Positions 1-17,257 are shown, counted from the first letter of the stretch. The stretch is 64,000 bases of DNA from Acanthaster planci (GCF_001949145.1 NW_019091486.1:1421958-1485957), one strand, 5' to 3'. Translations and numbers: made by a program. The notes: generated from the letters alone by a model not told the origin.

Positions 1-45
1 TAGAGCTTTTCATTCAAATTTCACTGTTTTTTTTTTCTGAAACAG

Positions 46-86
46 GTAGCCAGGCATTCCAAATATCTGGTGCAACTACACAGCTT
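46..86 (+). CDS. GTF2A1: Possible short glutamine-rich exon of GTF2A1
   Basis: This 41-base segment follows a strong polypyrimidine tract and CAG (ending at 45) and is followed by the donor GTGAGC at 87. Taken with two bases completing a split codon, it reads SQAFQISGATTQL. It ends in phase 0, which is exactly what the next exon at 615 needs. Its composition suits the variable Q/T-rich linker of TFIIA alpha/beta. The linker is poorly conserved, so homology cannot confirm it. Confidence 0.5.
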
Positions 87-3000
87 GTGAGCATTTTGTT
101 TTCACCTTTATTTATCGTTAAATTTGATTTTAAAAAAATTGAATGAGCAATGTCGGGCGCAGGAAGAAATTATCTAAGAAAGGTTGTCTAAATAAGTAAC
201 AAGAAACAAACAAAAAACAGAGAGCAAATTCTGCTCCAGAACAAAGGTAGTCGAAACATTCTGAGTTAAGCACAGCTGATGCTGCCCTCAGGGATAACCT
301 TTACGAGGCTTGCGCAGCCAGGTGAAAAGGACGCAGTGTGTGATGGCAAGATTTGCACAAAACAGTCTACCCTCTCAGGGATTTTACCAGTGGGTTTCAA
401 CCTTCCATGTTTTACATGCTTGACAAAAATTTCAGCTCTATTCGCCATCCGCTTTGTGTACTCCCAGGCGAGGGTTCTAATATCATCTTTGTGAAGAAAT
501 TGCACATCTGTTTATATGTAATTCTCATTGTAACAGTGACTTTCGTTAGGTACTCTGGTGTTAGGGATCCAAGTGCCTCATAACAAGAATTGATTTGCTT
601 GGGTGTTTCTGCAGAGTTCATCAGCTGCTGCAGCCACGTTAGCCTTTCAGCAAGGGGTGTTGCAGCTACCCCACCAGTTGACCACCCTTCCAGCTGGACT
701 GACATTAGCCCAGCCACAGGCAGGTAGGCTCCACAGGGTTTTTCACTCATGGAGAATACTGCTCCAGAAAATTTGGAAATTTTTTATAAAATGGCAACTC
801 AGTCACACGTCATGCTCTCAACTGTTACTTTCGTTTATATAGGAAAAACTCTTCAGTGAAAGTTTCATCAGCATTAGCAAAATTTATCAGCTGTGTCGTC
901 TGTTAATGAGCCACCCCCTTCCAAAATGAAATGGGCCAGAGGTGTTGTATTGCAAAAGTGGTATTGCATGGGGTAAATTGTTAGTACTTTTAGAGTTGTA
1001 GTCGATTTAATGTGGCTTTGATTTCTGTCCACACCTGCGTCCCCATTGTTTTACCTTTAGGCTTTATATTTAATAATTATGGTTACGGTGCGTGTACAAC
1101 CTCTATACCAACTTCTATATGAGTTGTCATTGCTGATGCCATGCAGTGTGTAACTCGGCTTGTGATTCTTCCCAGGAGGGACCCAGACTTTTCCGGCCTA
1201 CACGTTAAGCCAACCCCACGGCGCCTTGCAGGCCGGGGCATACCAAGCCGTCCTGCCCAATGGCCAGACCGTGATGATCCACCCGTCTCCCCAGACGACC
1301 CAGACCCAGCCGCCGCCACCGCAGCAACAGCAGCAACAGCAACAGTCCCAGCAGGCACCAGGCACCATCAACTTGACCACAGTGCAGGTGGGTGTCGGGC
1401 AGTGTCTCCCCAGCCCGGGGTGTTTTGGTCCTGCGGCATGCCAGGGTTGTGATAGCCACATCTTGCCATTGTGATAGAATGTACATGATTGTACTTCGTA
1501 ATACGCCATGCCCAGGGCAGTGCAAGTCTCATTGATTTGTAAGGAAGCAATATAATCCATACCCACTTTTGCTGAGGTTCCCATTGTAGAATATTCCACA
1601 TTAGATGGTCAGCATATTTCACAGGGTAGTCGTAAAGGATTCTGAGTGCACACAGTGACTATGGATTTTCTGTTGTATTGTCTATAATCACAGAATGGTA
1701 AGCATCAGCAGAGAATCTTGTGATAAGACATGTTATAAAGTGTCATAATTTTGCAGCAGCTGCATCCATAGTGATGTTCACAGTAATAACAGATGTTGAA
1801 CATACTGTGCATGTAGGTAATGTGGTTTGAGCCGCACTTTCATCAGACAACCACAGGTCTTTATCCTGGTAATTACATCCTCCGCTTTCTCGTCTGCAGG
1901 CCCGCGTTCTGCAGGTAGATGGAGCGAATGACACCTCGGACGAGGAAGAGGATGAGGAGGAAGAAGAGGACAACGAGAACGAGGACGAAGAGAATGAGGA
2001 CAATGAGTATGCGAATGATGTGGAAGAGGTACGCAGGTATCCCCCCAGGTGGTCCAAAGCAATCTGGCGGATTGTAGTCATGGCTTACGTACTAATGGAG
2101 GCTATTAAATTGAGGACAAGTATGCCAGTGATGTTGAACAGGGTAACGGGCACGTCACAAGCTGGGCAAGCTGGGTTTGGGCCAGGCTAGCCTGGCCCAA
2201 ATCATAAACCACGGGGGGGAGGGGGGAGGAAGTGTGTAAACAATCAGATTGCTTCATTGCTGGCAGATTGGGGATAATTTGTCAAGAAGCCTGCAAAATA
2301 TCCACAACAGTGTCCACAGATTGTCTGCAACTTGTCCCTGGCACATTTTGAGATTCTGGGCATGGATACTTGGAGTGAGATTTGTTGGAAGGAGATTGGT
2401 GGGAATTCAGTGTGTTGTGTTAATGAAGAGGAAAAGGTTCCCTAAATCATTGCACATACATGTAACTTAACATCACCCTGGCTTGGGTTAAAACCACAAG
2501 GACTCAATAAAGATTATAATGAGAACGGTGCCTTACTCGCGGTGTGGAGGGCCGGGCTGTATAAAATTCAGTGTTACAGTCAAGACTACTTAAGACCTTC
2601 ACAAGACCAACACCAGACCTCCAGTCTGAATTCAATTCACAAGCCATTCAAATGAACTGCAACAAAGCTCTCCTTTGTCGTTACCCATTGTGTTCTTTGT
2701 GTCTGGTTTTGTGTCTGGTCTTGTGGTGGTGTGGACTACAACGCTGGTAAAATTGCAGATACCAGGCTTTTTTATGTTTGACTTTAGTTATATCCATATC
2801 AGCTTGGATGGGACCGAGTCTTTAATCAATCAAGTCCAAACCAAGTTTATTTCTCTGCCAGGAATCCTTGAATAGTGATGATGATGTCAGTGATGAAGAT
2901 CCAGAGGAGCTTTTCGAGACTGAAAATGTTGTCGTGTGCCAATATGACAAGGTAAATATACCTCTTTTAGTGGTAGCCATCCTTTAGGTCTATGGATCCC

Positions 3001-4038
3001 AATCTCCTCTAATTGTCCCAAGAGATAAAACTTTCAAGTACTGTATCTCCCGTAGCTTTTTAATTTTAAGAGGCACCTCTGTCGGCAAAAACATAACATG
3101 CATACTGTACATTTGGTCTCGACAAAATCTTCAGAAATGGTCATTGCGATCATACACTGGTCTCTTTTCATAGGATTGTCATTTTGCTGTGTAATTGGAG
3201 ACTTGGGCGTGCGATCAGCTGATTTCCTTGGTTTTCACTTCACATTCATGCCTTTGAAGGAAAAAACACTGTATAGAGTCTTGTAAAGATTGGAATTTCC
3301 TGGGTGTTTTTTTATCAAAGTCCAAGATGCATGACTGGAGACTCTTGAGACACTTGCCAATGGTAATGATGCCAGTCCCGTATGACCATTCTGAGCTTCC
3401 ACCATAAATCTCTACACAATTATCTTAAGGTGTCATTGCCGACTTCTTGGGTAATCCTTGTATGTATCACAATGTTTCCTTAGTGCAATTGATATGTGTG
3501 TTTCCAGACATTCAGGGCTGACAAAATCTCTGAGGGAAGAACAGATAATAGACCAGTCCATTAAGCCACGCCGGACTGTGTTCTGACCAGTTTGTCTGAC
3601 ATGGGGGCACAATAGTCTGATGTGTACGCGCATTGGAGAAGAGCATGCACTGTGGGCCCTCATGTATTATGGGCGGGGCTTACTGGATCAGTCTGTTGTC
3701 GAGGATCATTGAGAAGTTGCATTTCTTGTCGGAGAAGTGAAATTTTGTTCCTAGGCAACATGGTTGCTAGTTCATTTGACAACTTGAGATGCACCCCTCA
3801 CATCAGTTAGTAGAGCCGGAGAGACTGGTTTGAAATTGTCTCAGACGACTTTGTTCACTCATAGTTTTCTCACCCCAGTTGTAAATTAAGCAGGTGCAAT
3901 AATCCCCATTTTGGACTTCTTTCCCCGCAGATCAATAGAAGTCGAAACAGATGGAAGTTCCACCTGAAAAATGGGATAATGAACCTGAAGGGCCGAGACT
4001 ACGTCTTCTTCAAAGCCAGCGGAGACGCAAACTGGTAG
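46..4038 (+). CDS. GTF2A1: TFIIA alpha/beta large subunit (3' part of gene, multi-exon)
   Basis: The product is the precursor of the alpha and beta subunits of general transcription factor TFIIA, which stabilises TBP on the TATA box in the nucleus. Coding exons are 46-86 (tentative), 615-723, 1176-1387, 1900-2028, 2862-2951 and 3931-4038. Every junction has AG/GT boundaries and the phases are continuous. The translated order is Q/A-rich linker, proline/polyglutamine linker, LQVDG followed by an acidic run, then LNSDDDVSDED, ENVVVCQYDK and a basic C-terminus ending GDANW. This matches the known layout of animal TFIIA alpha/beta, whose C-terminus forms the TBP/DNA-contacting beta-barrel. The N-terminal four-helix-bundle exons lie before the window. 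The gene is identified by family motifs; no frameshift is seen, so it is probably functional. Confidence 0.93.
615..723 (+). CDS. GTF2A1: GTF2A1 linker exon (alanine/leucine/glutamine-rich)
   Basis: The acceptor is TTTCTGCAG at 606-614 and the donor is GTAGGC from 724. The exon reads SSSAAAATLAFQQGVLQLP and continues through LTLAQPQA with one base left over. It resembles the SAAATAATLALPAG stretch of vertebrate TFIIA alpha/beta. The phase fits the two-base start of the exon at 1176. Confidence 0.85.
1176..1387 (+). CDS. GTF2A1: GTF2A1 linker exon with proline run and polyglutamine tract
   Basis: The acceptor is CTTCCCAG and the donor GTGGGT from 1388. The 212-base exon encodes TQTFPAYTLSQPHGALQAG, then VLPNGQTVMIHPSPQ, four prolines, eight glutamines, and ends in TINLTTVQ. 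The Q tract uses mixed CAG/CAA codons (1321-1346), which should slow expansion compared with a pure CAG run. It lies in the non-conserved spacer between the N-terminal helical domain and the acidic region. Confidence 0.9.
1900..2028 (+). CDS. GTF2A1: GTF2A1 acidic-region exon
   Basis: The acceptor is CGTCTGCAG and the donor GTACGC from 2029. This phase 0-0 exon has 43 codons. It opens ARVLQVDGANDTSDEEED and continues as an almost uninterrupted Glu/Asp/Asn run ending NDVEE. LQVDG-x-x-DTS plus acid is a diagnostic block in animal TFIIA alpha/beta, close to the region processed by Taspase-1. The strictly matching cleavage motif lies right at this block. Confidence 0.93.
2570..2747. mobile_element. 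Short inverted-repeat element in GTF2A1 intron (same family as 22025-23882)
   Basis: The left end reads CAGTGTTACAGTCAAGAC and the right end, inverted, ACCAGCGTTGTAGTCCAC. Both lead into CAAGACCA-type words, and the centre carries AACTGCAACAAAGCTCTCC then TTTGTCG, also seen at 23580. It is about 180 bases and non-coding. Confidence 0.6.
2862..2951 (+). CDS. GTF2A1: GTF2A1 exon with LNSDDDVSDED and ENVVVCQYDK
   Basis: The acceptor is TCTCTGCCAG and the donor GTAAAT from 2952. Thirty codons in phase 0-0 encode the end of the acidic region and the first strand of the conserved C-terminal barrel (ENVVVCQYDK), which is nearly invariant from yeast to human. Confidence 0.94.
3931..4038 (+). CDS. 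GTF2A1: GTF2A1 terminal coding exon
   Basis: The acceptor is TTTCCCCGCAG. The exon encodes INRSRNRWKFHLKNGIMNL and ends in YVFFKASGDANW with TAG at 4036-4038. This is the conserved C-terminal barrel of TFIIA beta that contacts TBP and DNA; the terminal aspartate-x-x-tryptophan signature is intact. Sequence after the stop is non-coding. Confidence 0.95.
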   Translation: MNRSRNRWKFHLKNGIMNLKGRDYVFFKASGDANW

Positions 4039-6240
4039 TTGGCCCATCCCGTGGTCCTAAACAAATAAATAGCCCCCACCATCCCAACTCTCGTAACTCC
4101 ACCTCTCATGTGGTGTCAACAGTGCAATTTGGGGCTCATTTTGTTTGTTGTCAAACCTCCATTCCATGTCAATATTTTTTTTTTCGATGAGAGGGCATTT
4201 GAGGGAAATGTCTTCATTTGGGAAAAAATGGAAACTACTCCTGTGTCTGTTTCCTTTTGGTCTCTTTTTCTATTTTCTCATAAAAAAGTCCTGTTTATTT
4301 CGTTTAACTAACATTATAAAACGAGATTGAATGCCAGACTTGTACAATAACCTTTTGTGGATCTGAAAACACAAGTCGCAGGCAGTACTTGTCTCCGTTT
4401 GGATTTCATGATAAGAATGTATATACTGTAATTTGTGAACAAACAAAAAAAATTAACTATTAACAAATCATAGCAGAGACAAGAAACTACATTTTCTCCC
4501 CCCCCCCTTCCCCGAAGAAACCTACGTAGTGTGTAATTTTTGTCTTCAGTTTTGAATTTCTCTTATCCAGTTGTGTGAGTTTAGGAGAAAGGTGGATAAC
4601 CCGCTACATGTGCTATCCTGGTCGTGAAAGTCGGGATTCTTCAAAAAGTGACTAGGGGCCTTCGAGGCTGATTGTAGAGCTGCACTGCTTAAAACATTGT
4701 TTGCCTGAAGCAGAAAATAGCTCTAACCTTCATCAGCGTCTTGTTTTAGGAGGTTGCTTGCATTTATTTGCATAGCATAATTAATACCAAGGCACCGCTA
4801 GCTAATGCTTCCATGTGCAAGCAGGTACGTGTACCTACCTGCATTTGAAATAAATTCAACTTCTCGCAGCTTTTTTGCGTGCTCTGTGAGGGACCACGAT
4901 TCCTTTCTTATAGTTTACGGTTGGGCCAGGCTGATTTTTATCAGAGCCCAACTGTAAGAGAGGAGGATATGCCACATACCTGGGTCTCCCCCACCCAATG
5001 TTCCTGCCCCCACCCCACCTGTTGCTTACATTCAGACTGAAGTTCTTTATGTACACTTTGCACCCTGTATGTGCAATCACTTTTTGCACACACATGGAGT
5101 TGGTGTAATGTAAAAGATTTAAACATTTCAGTAGATTTGTAATAAAAATTAAAAAGTAGAAGTGACGGTTGATACATTTCCCCTGTCACCAGGAGTTTTG
5201 CCAATGCCAAGATTTATTTGACAAAAGTTCTGTACTTTGTGATGTGTAGTAGCAGATAGGCTGGCAACAAGCTTGATTCGATCAGACAACCTGACACTGT
5301 TGTTCAAGAATCAGGAGCCAGGTTTGAAATTTCTTAGACCGGACACCAGTGAGATGTCCATCCAAGGACGTGAGGGTTAATTCAGCTGTGTTATTTAAAA
5401 GGTATATGTGTTAGAAGATGGGTGATGATGCGATCACTCCTTCATTTTGAAGGGCGGGTTGGGTTTGTTAGTTTGAATCATTTTGAACCTTTTTGACTTC
5501 AAAATACCGATAGTTAGAAACAATTGTTACGTACATGCACGCTAAAAAATAATCGTTTACTTTGACCCTAAAGGGCTTTTGGAGAATAGGTTCTTTTGCT
5601 TCAGGACGTGTGTTCGTCTTGTTACTTGGTACTTTTTTAAAGCCTTGGTGCCCTTACCATGGCAGACTGCTAAGGAACGGTGCTTACAGAATTACCACAT
5701 TTTTTTGTATTAGGCCCTGAAAATACATTTTTGTCCTGTATTGAGCTTAAATGAAACTAAATAGGATGTGTGTAAAACTGTCCAAAAAGTGAGAGCTGTA
5801 TGAAGTAATGTTATGCTTTGAGACTGGTAAATGCCGGTTTGTAAATGTGTGTATGGTACATTTATTTTCTAGTGTCCCCGTTGTAAACAACCAATTGAAA
5901 AAAAAACTTTGTAGCCCTGATGAACCAATCAGTCGTTCAGTTTACTGCCGACTAAGAATATTATTTACCTAAAATCAGTCTAAAAGTAGATCCGTGTATA
6001 GAAAAATTTTTTCGTGAAGCTCAGTCGTTCATATTGTTCTTTGTAGATTCCCCCAAGGCGGCATGCATGCGGGCGGCTACAGTATTATTTTTTAACTAGA
6101 CAAAGGATGTGCCTCCTTACCGTGCCATGTTTTTAATTAAAAAAAAAGAAAAAAATTATTACCATATTCTAAAGGGATGCTGTAAGGCTGCCAATCCATG
6201 TGTGGGTGGGTGGGCCTTCCCTGTGTTAAGGGACTGCTTG
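4039..6240 (+). other. GTF2A1 3' UTR and downstream flank
   Basis: This AT-rich sequence has no convincing ORF. AATAAA hexamers on the plus strand lie at 4064-4069 (only 26 bases past the stop), 4849-4854, 5141-5146 and 6938-6943. Which one ends the transcript cannot be told from sequence. A C-run at 4499-4508 and T-rich stretches are the only local features. No gene is recognised. Confidence 0.4.
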
Positions 6241-6248
6241 TTTTGTTG

Positions 6249-6680
6249 GGGGACAATTTCTCCCCGTAGCATTTTTGGTCCCCACAGAATAGGTGAAAGA
6301 ACGAGTGTGTCCACGGAACAAGTGTGTGTGGTGTTGTTTTTGTTGTTTCATGTTTGTTTTTCTGTCAATCAAATAATTTGTAACAGTTTGCTACGAATGA
6401 GTACATGTGGGTGTGTACCTTAGACTGAGGTACGCGCATTGCATGACCAGGTGCTCCATTTTTCCACGTGAAATGATGATTTGTGCCACATTTTTCTTGT
6501 GTTTACAGATTGTGAAAAAAAACGGGGCTATAAAATGACTTTACATCAAGGACTGGTAGACTTTATACACGCAAAGGAGAATCGCAACCAATGTGTTGTC
6601 AATACAACACTAGTTGCGGGACACACACTCCTTCCTCTTACCTATTTTGTGGGGACCAAACATGCAATGGGGACAGATAT
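6249..6680. mobile_element. Terminal-inverted-repeat (MITE-like) element, GGTCCCCAC family
   Basis: The left end (from about 6260) reads TCCCCGTAGCATTTTTGGTC continuing CCCACAGAATAGGT. The right end, on the opposite strand, reads TGTCCCCATTGCATGTTTGG followed by TCCCCACAAAATAGGT. Both are followed by a GTGTGTCC-type motif, so the ends are diverged inverted repeats of roughly 60 bases around about 310 bases of non-coding sequence. No transposase is visible, so it is non-autonomous. A further related end lies near 35965-36030. Confidence 0.6.
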
Positions 6681-7299
6681 TTGTAGAAGGTGAGAGGGAG
6701 TAGCAAGAAATGGAATTACGATTTGCTCGTCTTTAGAGCTGTTTCTTTTAACAGTGTGTGGAAATTCGTTATTTGTCCTTGGTGTTCTTATTTTGTTTGG
6801 TACAGAAGTCTTGTGGCCCTCGGAATAGCCGCAGAGTGGCCCTCTAAATATGTTTTGCTTGTTAACACAGTAGATACCTTTAAGGTTTAAAGTTTGTGCT
6901 CATTGCAGAAGATTGCAAATCACTCTAAAAGTATGTAAATAAAACAAAGAGAGTAACTTCGGATTATAAAATGTGGTTTGTGTTTTCTTAAAGATGGCGA
7001 CCCATGTCCCACAGTCCATTGCCCCACAGATTGTATTCTGCTACAATTCGACGGCGTTATCAAATTGCTACAGAAATAACCGCCTATAAAGCCGCTGGCT
7101 CGGAAAATATACGCATGTGTGCCTGTTGAATGAACATGACGACAGCCGTCTGGTATATCAAGCCCCACTCGACAGTTGGGGTTTCTGGGTTCTGCAATGC
7201 GGAAATCAAACGTTGTTGTACATATTCCAGCATTCAAAAGGGGATGGTAATGAACCTGGGAACTACTCATTTGCAGGCACCAGCAAACTCATTATGAAT

Positions 7300-7720
7300 A
7301 TATTTCCATCCTGTAGTGCTTCCAGTCGGATGACATCTTCACCGATTACCGGAATGTTTTCCGGGAGGCCCGTCCGGATGGTAATTTTGGGTCTTCTGGA
7401 TTTATTGTTTGTATTTTTTGTTGCTGTGTGTTCTTTGTCCTTGTTTTTGTCGTTGTTTTTCGTTGACGTTGTTGCAGTCTCTGTTGTCATATTCGTGGTC
7501 TTTGTCGTTGGTTAATTCTTTTTTGTCAATGCTTTAGTGCAATAATATTAATAGAGATCCCATTGGAAATTAGTTGCAAAACTTTCATGGGTTATCCCTG
7601 GTCATTTTGGTGTATATTGTACAGTTCCTGTTCATAGTATTTGTTGTATTTTAAAAATATTTGTTACTGTATTTGTGCTGTGAATTAATACCGACTAAAT
7701 CCAATCCAATCCAATCCATG
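7300..7720 (+). mobile_element. Probable LINE fragment with short tandem 3' tail
   Basis: In the frame of TTC at 7319, a short stretch reads DIFTDYRNVFREARPDGNFG, which resembles the YxVFRxDRPDGxGG block of LINE apurinic-type endonucleases. A T-rich non-coding segment follows, ending at 7697-7717 in four CCAAT-type pentamers (CCAATCCAATCCAATCC). Such pentamer tails are typical of CR1/L2-like 3' ends. The link between the endonuclease-like piece and the tail is inferred. The fragment cannot encode an active element. Confidence 0.4.
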
Positions 7721-10076
7721 CAAAAATACTAGCTCATATAGGGTCCAGTCCATTAATTCTGGTCCCATTGAAAACAGCGTATAATCAACATTGTTCCAGA
7801 TCCAGTGACATGCTTTCCAACATCCCTGAGATTTCTAAAACACAAATTAAATTATTGTTTGGTCCCTAATCCTTAAATTTCTTTTCAAATTTTTTTTTGT
7901 GAGTTAACCTATTACATTTTTAATTATTCTCATAAAACGAATTCACCACCCGAAAAGTGATTTTTCCAAAGTCTGCTTGCAGCCATTTTGCCAAGTGGCA
8001 ACCTTCAACTTTCTAGGGTACGTGGGACCTTTTTCAATTTTTAGCCATTCTGTTCTCAGATGAAAGCCCACAGACTCAGGAAGTTGATCCTGGCAATGAT
8101 TTACACAATCTCACCATTTGGGAGGCCAGACAATCTTCTTTTTAAAAATGCTGAGGGGGCACGTTTAATGCTAATGAGCTGGCCAGAAATCCTCATTTGA
8201 AGTGGTAGACCACCTATCATTGACGACACTGCTCGCAATCTTGACTTTAATGTCTCCATGTTGGCATTGCGCATAATAATTTCCGTCAACAATGTCATCA
8301 AAAGGTAAACTTTAGTCAGGTATAATGGCCTGAAATGAACAGCTGGGGTGGCGCAGCAAAATGCTATCTAGATAAATTTTACAATGTGGATAGAAAACTT
8401 CGATAAATGCAAGAGAAACGCGAGAGAAGTGATTCGAAGTGCACTGACTCTGACAGCAGACACTGGAACCAAAACAGTGTGAAGATCCTAACAAACTCTT
8501 GGCCAGTGACATACAGGGGGTGTAGCTGGAACAACTCCTCACAATGTGGCAATCTCACCAAACACGTCTTCGAGTAATTGGTTCCTTTTAGTATAGGTTC
8601 CCCGGCCAATCTCGGAAAATGCGCTGTTTAGTTTGTAAAATAAAATTTCAATTAGGTGTGGACTTTGAAAACGACTTAAAACCTGCTTTCATTTTCGCAA
8701 TACGAGCATTCGACTTCGTTTTGCAACCTTCAAATTAGCCAATGTGCTTTACGTTTCATTTAAGCGGTTACAAGTAAGTGATTAGGATTTTGATTTGACG
8801 TATTCGTCGCCAATGTAACCAGTGTCCAATCTTATTCACTGTAAATTTGTCTTTTACCGTAAACCGTTGGTATTGAGTATTTATTCTCATTTGCTGTAAT
8901 CCAAATTCACAAAATTTGCGTTCAATTTGATTAGAAATATACAAGGTTACAGAAATCATGACACCACTTCGATAATGGATGTAATGTTACTCATGAGGGA
9001 TTGTAGGGTGTTTGTTTTCAACTGTACACCAATTAAAGTCTATGATTTTTCTGTATAAGTTCCCGTTCAGCCATTACAAGAAGGCCATGTGTGAGCCTTT
9101 ATGTGCTTGTGGCAAAAACGTAGCACGCGAACGAAAGGTTACCTCAGCGTTGGTGTTTGTATACTAGGATTCGTACAATAGTCGGTATGTTTTTAAAGAC
9201 AACACGAATGGTTTACTTCAGTCATGAATATTCAAACATTTAGCCATTCATCTAAACACTTCTAAAAATATAACTTCTGTTGGCACACAAACGAATTTCC
9301 AATTCTTGACCAGGCATATCTTAAATAACATTTCGCACGAAATCGCCTGCACATTTTGCGAAATAGATTGAGTTCAAACTAAGATGCATGCAGGATTGCA
9401 GAGGTGCATTCGATTTTGCGCAAAAATGAATGTCAACATTCTAAACCAGTGCAATATCAAGAAACTGAATGCACACTATTTGTTATATATAGAAACGAGG
9501 ATTTCAATGTTCGTTCGATTTTGCTCGAAAACGAATGCTGCCGTTGCTAATTCATTTACACATTTTCCGAAATTGGCTGGGAAAGCTATATTTAAGTACC
9601 TTGAGGGAATCAGCTACCAGCTGTTCCCTTCCAAAGAGGGGACAGCCGTTTCAGAAAAAATTCGCCCCCACCTTGCAGACTCAAAACCTGGATAAGCCAT
9701 TGCTCCTGGTCCAAGAACATTACACCGTTCACTGTCAGTTTTAGTTAAGCTTTTATAAATGCAAGATAAGAAGAGAAAATCCGGAAGTTTGGGAGAAAAA
9801 CAAAAGGACAATACCTACCAACATGCACAATAAATCCCAAGACAGGAACTTTATCTATAAATCATGAATCACGTCATCTGATGTCCCACTGCAATTTAAA
9901 AGCTCTTGGTCATTTTACAAAAAGAACATTTTTCTCTTTTGTCCTAATTTATGGATCTATCAGTACTTTTGCTTAATGCTAATGGCTCCTCCAGCAAATA
10001 GTTGGTGTCTTATCAATCACAGCATTTATGTGACGTGATTTTATACTAGGAAAGATGTATTTGCTTACAAATCTTT
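7721..10076. other. Gene-free intergenic stretch between GTF2A1 and the protease
   Basis: No recognisable coding exon is seen on either strand; ORFs at 8101-8609 lack recognisable motifs or good splice context. The only notable structures are two related near-palindromes at 9407-9432 and 9512-9537. Confidence 0.5.
9407..9537. repeat. Pair of related imperfect palindromes
   Basis: CATTCGATTTTGCGCAAAAA followed by TGAATG (9407-9432) is almost its own reverse complement, centred on GCGC. A second version at 9512-9537 reads CGTTCGATTTTGCTCGAAAA followed by CGAATG. A looser relative occurs near 8713 (CATTCGACTTCGTTTTGCAA). They may be decayed fold-back units; the function is unknown. Confidence 0.5.
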
Positions 10077-10082
10077 TTTATT
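10077..10082 (-). terminator. Candidate polyadenylation signal of the protease gene
   Basis: AATAAA on the minus strand lies about 350 bases past the protease stop codon. It is the nearest canonical hexamer I found downstream. Cleavage position and usage are not shown by sequence alone. Confidence 0.35.
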
Positions 10083-10431
10083 GCCGTTTGAAATGTGTAT
10101 AACTTCAATGGGAGGTTACAATTTAGGGTCACAGTGTTTTGCGGCCACTCCACAGGCGTGTACCTCCATGGTCATTTTTCACATTCCTCTAATTTTTGCA
10201 GTATGACCACTTGGAATTAGGCCTACTTTGTCTCAGACTTGAAAATTTGCACGAATTTCCTCTGAAATTTGTTTTGCGGCCCCCTTTACCATCTGGTCTT
10301 CAGCTACACCCAAGGTCCCCGATATTGAAAGTAGACAGAAGAAATCAAAAGGCTTTGACTCGATACAGAGCGCTTCAAGTCGAGTTCGTATTATTCTGCG
10401 CTTGGTCTCCGCTAAGTAGAGTATTCATGCC

Positions 10432-16326
<5,895 letters not shown>

Positions 16327-16402
16327 GATGGAAGATTCGAGGAAATCTATTACCGCTGGACAGATTCCACAGTTACTGTGCCGAGACTTACTTCAAAGTT
16401 TG

Positions 16403-16410
16403 GTTTAAAT
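16403..16410 (-). promoter_or_regulatory. Candidate TATA element of the protease gene
   Basis: TATTTAAA on the minus strand lies about 80 bases before the start codon. This spacing would place transcription start near 16375 and leave a 5' UTR of about 50 bases, as is common in digestive protease genes. It is judged only from match and spacing. Confidence 0.35.
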
Positions 16411-17198
16411 ACTTATTCGGGCAATTCTTACCATGAGAAACGAGACAGCTGTAAACTCAGCAAATCATCCCACCACTGGGCATACTCTGTTTATCGCCAG
16501 ATACAAATTGTGTACACACATCCTGTAATCAGCGTGTGTGTCACCAACTCAGACGACGATCAAACCTCTCTTTTTACTGGGCGTTTAGTTGTCGGGGGTC
16601 TTTTTTCACAAACGCACAAAAGCTACGTTATGGCAGGGGAAGGAAGGGGTTTGCACCCCCCCTCATAAAACATGGAAAAATGTCGATTAGCCATCATCCC
16701 TTTTCGCGTATAGGCTTTCGGGTAAATTCAGGACAGGGTGAAGTTAGAGCAAAGAGTGTTAGGTTTTGTACGCAGGTGAAAAGTCTCTCCATGTCGTCCT
16801 GTTGGTGTTTGTCTAGTCTAACTGAGTGTAAAGCAGTATCTATCATTGTTATCCCAGGGTTTTTACAAGCTCTGGGAGTCTCCATCATAAAAACTTTGCT
16901 TTTTCGCGGGAGAACTAAAGTTAAACATATGGACAACCCCTTGGTGTTTTCCCCACACAGGTAACAAATAGGCTAAGCGGAAATAGGTATATGCAAAGAT
17001 GGGAACAGTTTCTACAAAAAGGGACCAGGGGTAACTGCCCCAGAATTTCAGAAGAGCGGGTGGCGGGAATAGAGAGGAAACCGTGATACACAGAAATGAA
17101 CAGTTCTGTTCTGAAGTTATTAATTAAATAATCAGTTCAGAGAAGTAGAAATGGCAGTGGATGTACCTCCTTTCCCGACCTGCTATTGATATGTCTCT
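16411..17198. other. Protease upstream region, no gene seen
   Basis: ORFs here (for example 16536-16964) lack motifs and start/splice support. The sequence may include promoter-proximal control elements, but none is identifiable beyond the TATA-like box. Confidence 0.4.
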
Positions 17199-17257
17199 TT
17201 AACCCTAACCCTCCTCAATCCTTCACCTGTTGGAGGATTGAGGAGGGTTAGGGTTAA
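17199..17257. repeat. Perfect 24-bp inverted repeat (hairpin) with telomere-like CCCTAA units
   Basis: The left arm 17199-17222 reads TTAACCCTAACCCTCCTCAA then TCCT. The right arm 17234-17257 is its exact reverse complement, leaving an 11-base loop. No polymerase terminator role applies to this eukaryotic context. It may be a fold-back remnant or a fossil insertion of telomere-like sequence. Confidence 0.85.

Noticed and set aside
1198-1599. Minus-strand ORFs with poly-Cys and poly-Leu runs
   Set aside because: These are antisense shadows of the GTF2A1 polyglutamine/proline exon.
1743-2081. Minus-strand serine-rich ORF
   Set aside because: It is the antisense of the acidic GTF2A1 exon at 1900-2028.
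8101-8609. Overlapping minus-strand ORFs
   Set aside because: No motif and no splice support on either side; they are probably chance ORFs or unrecognisable transposon debris.
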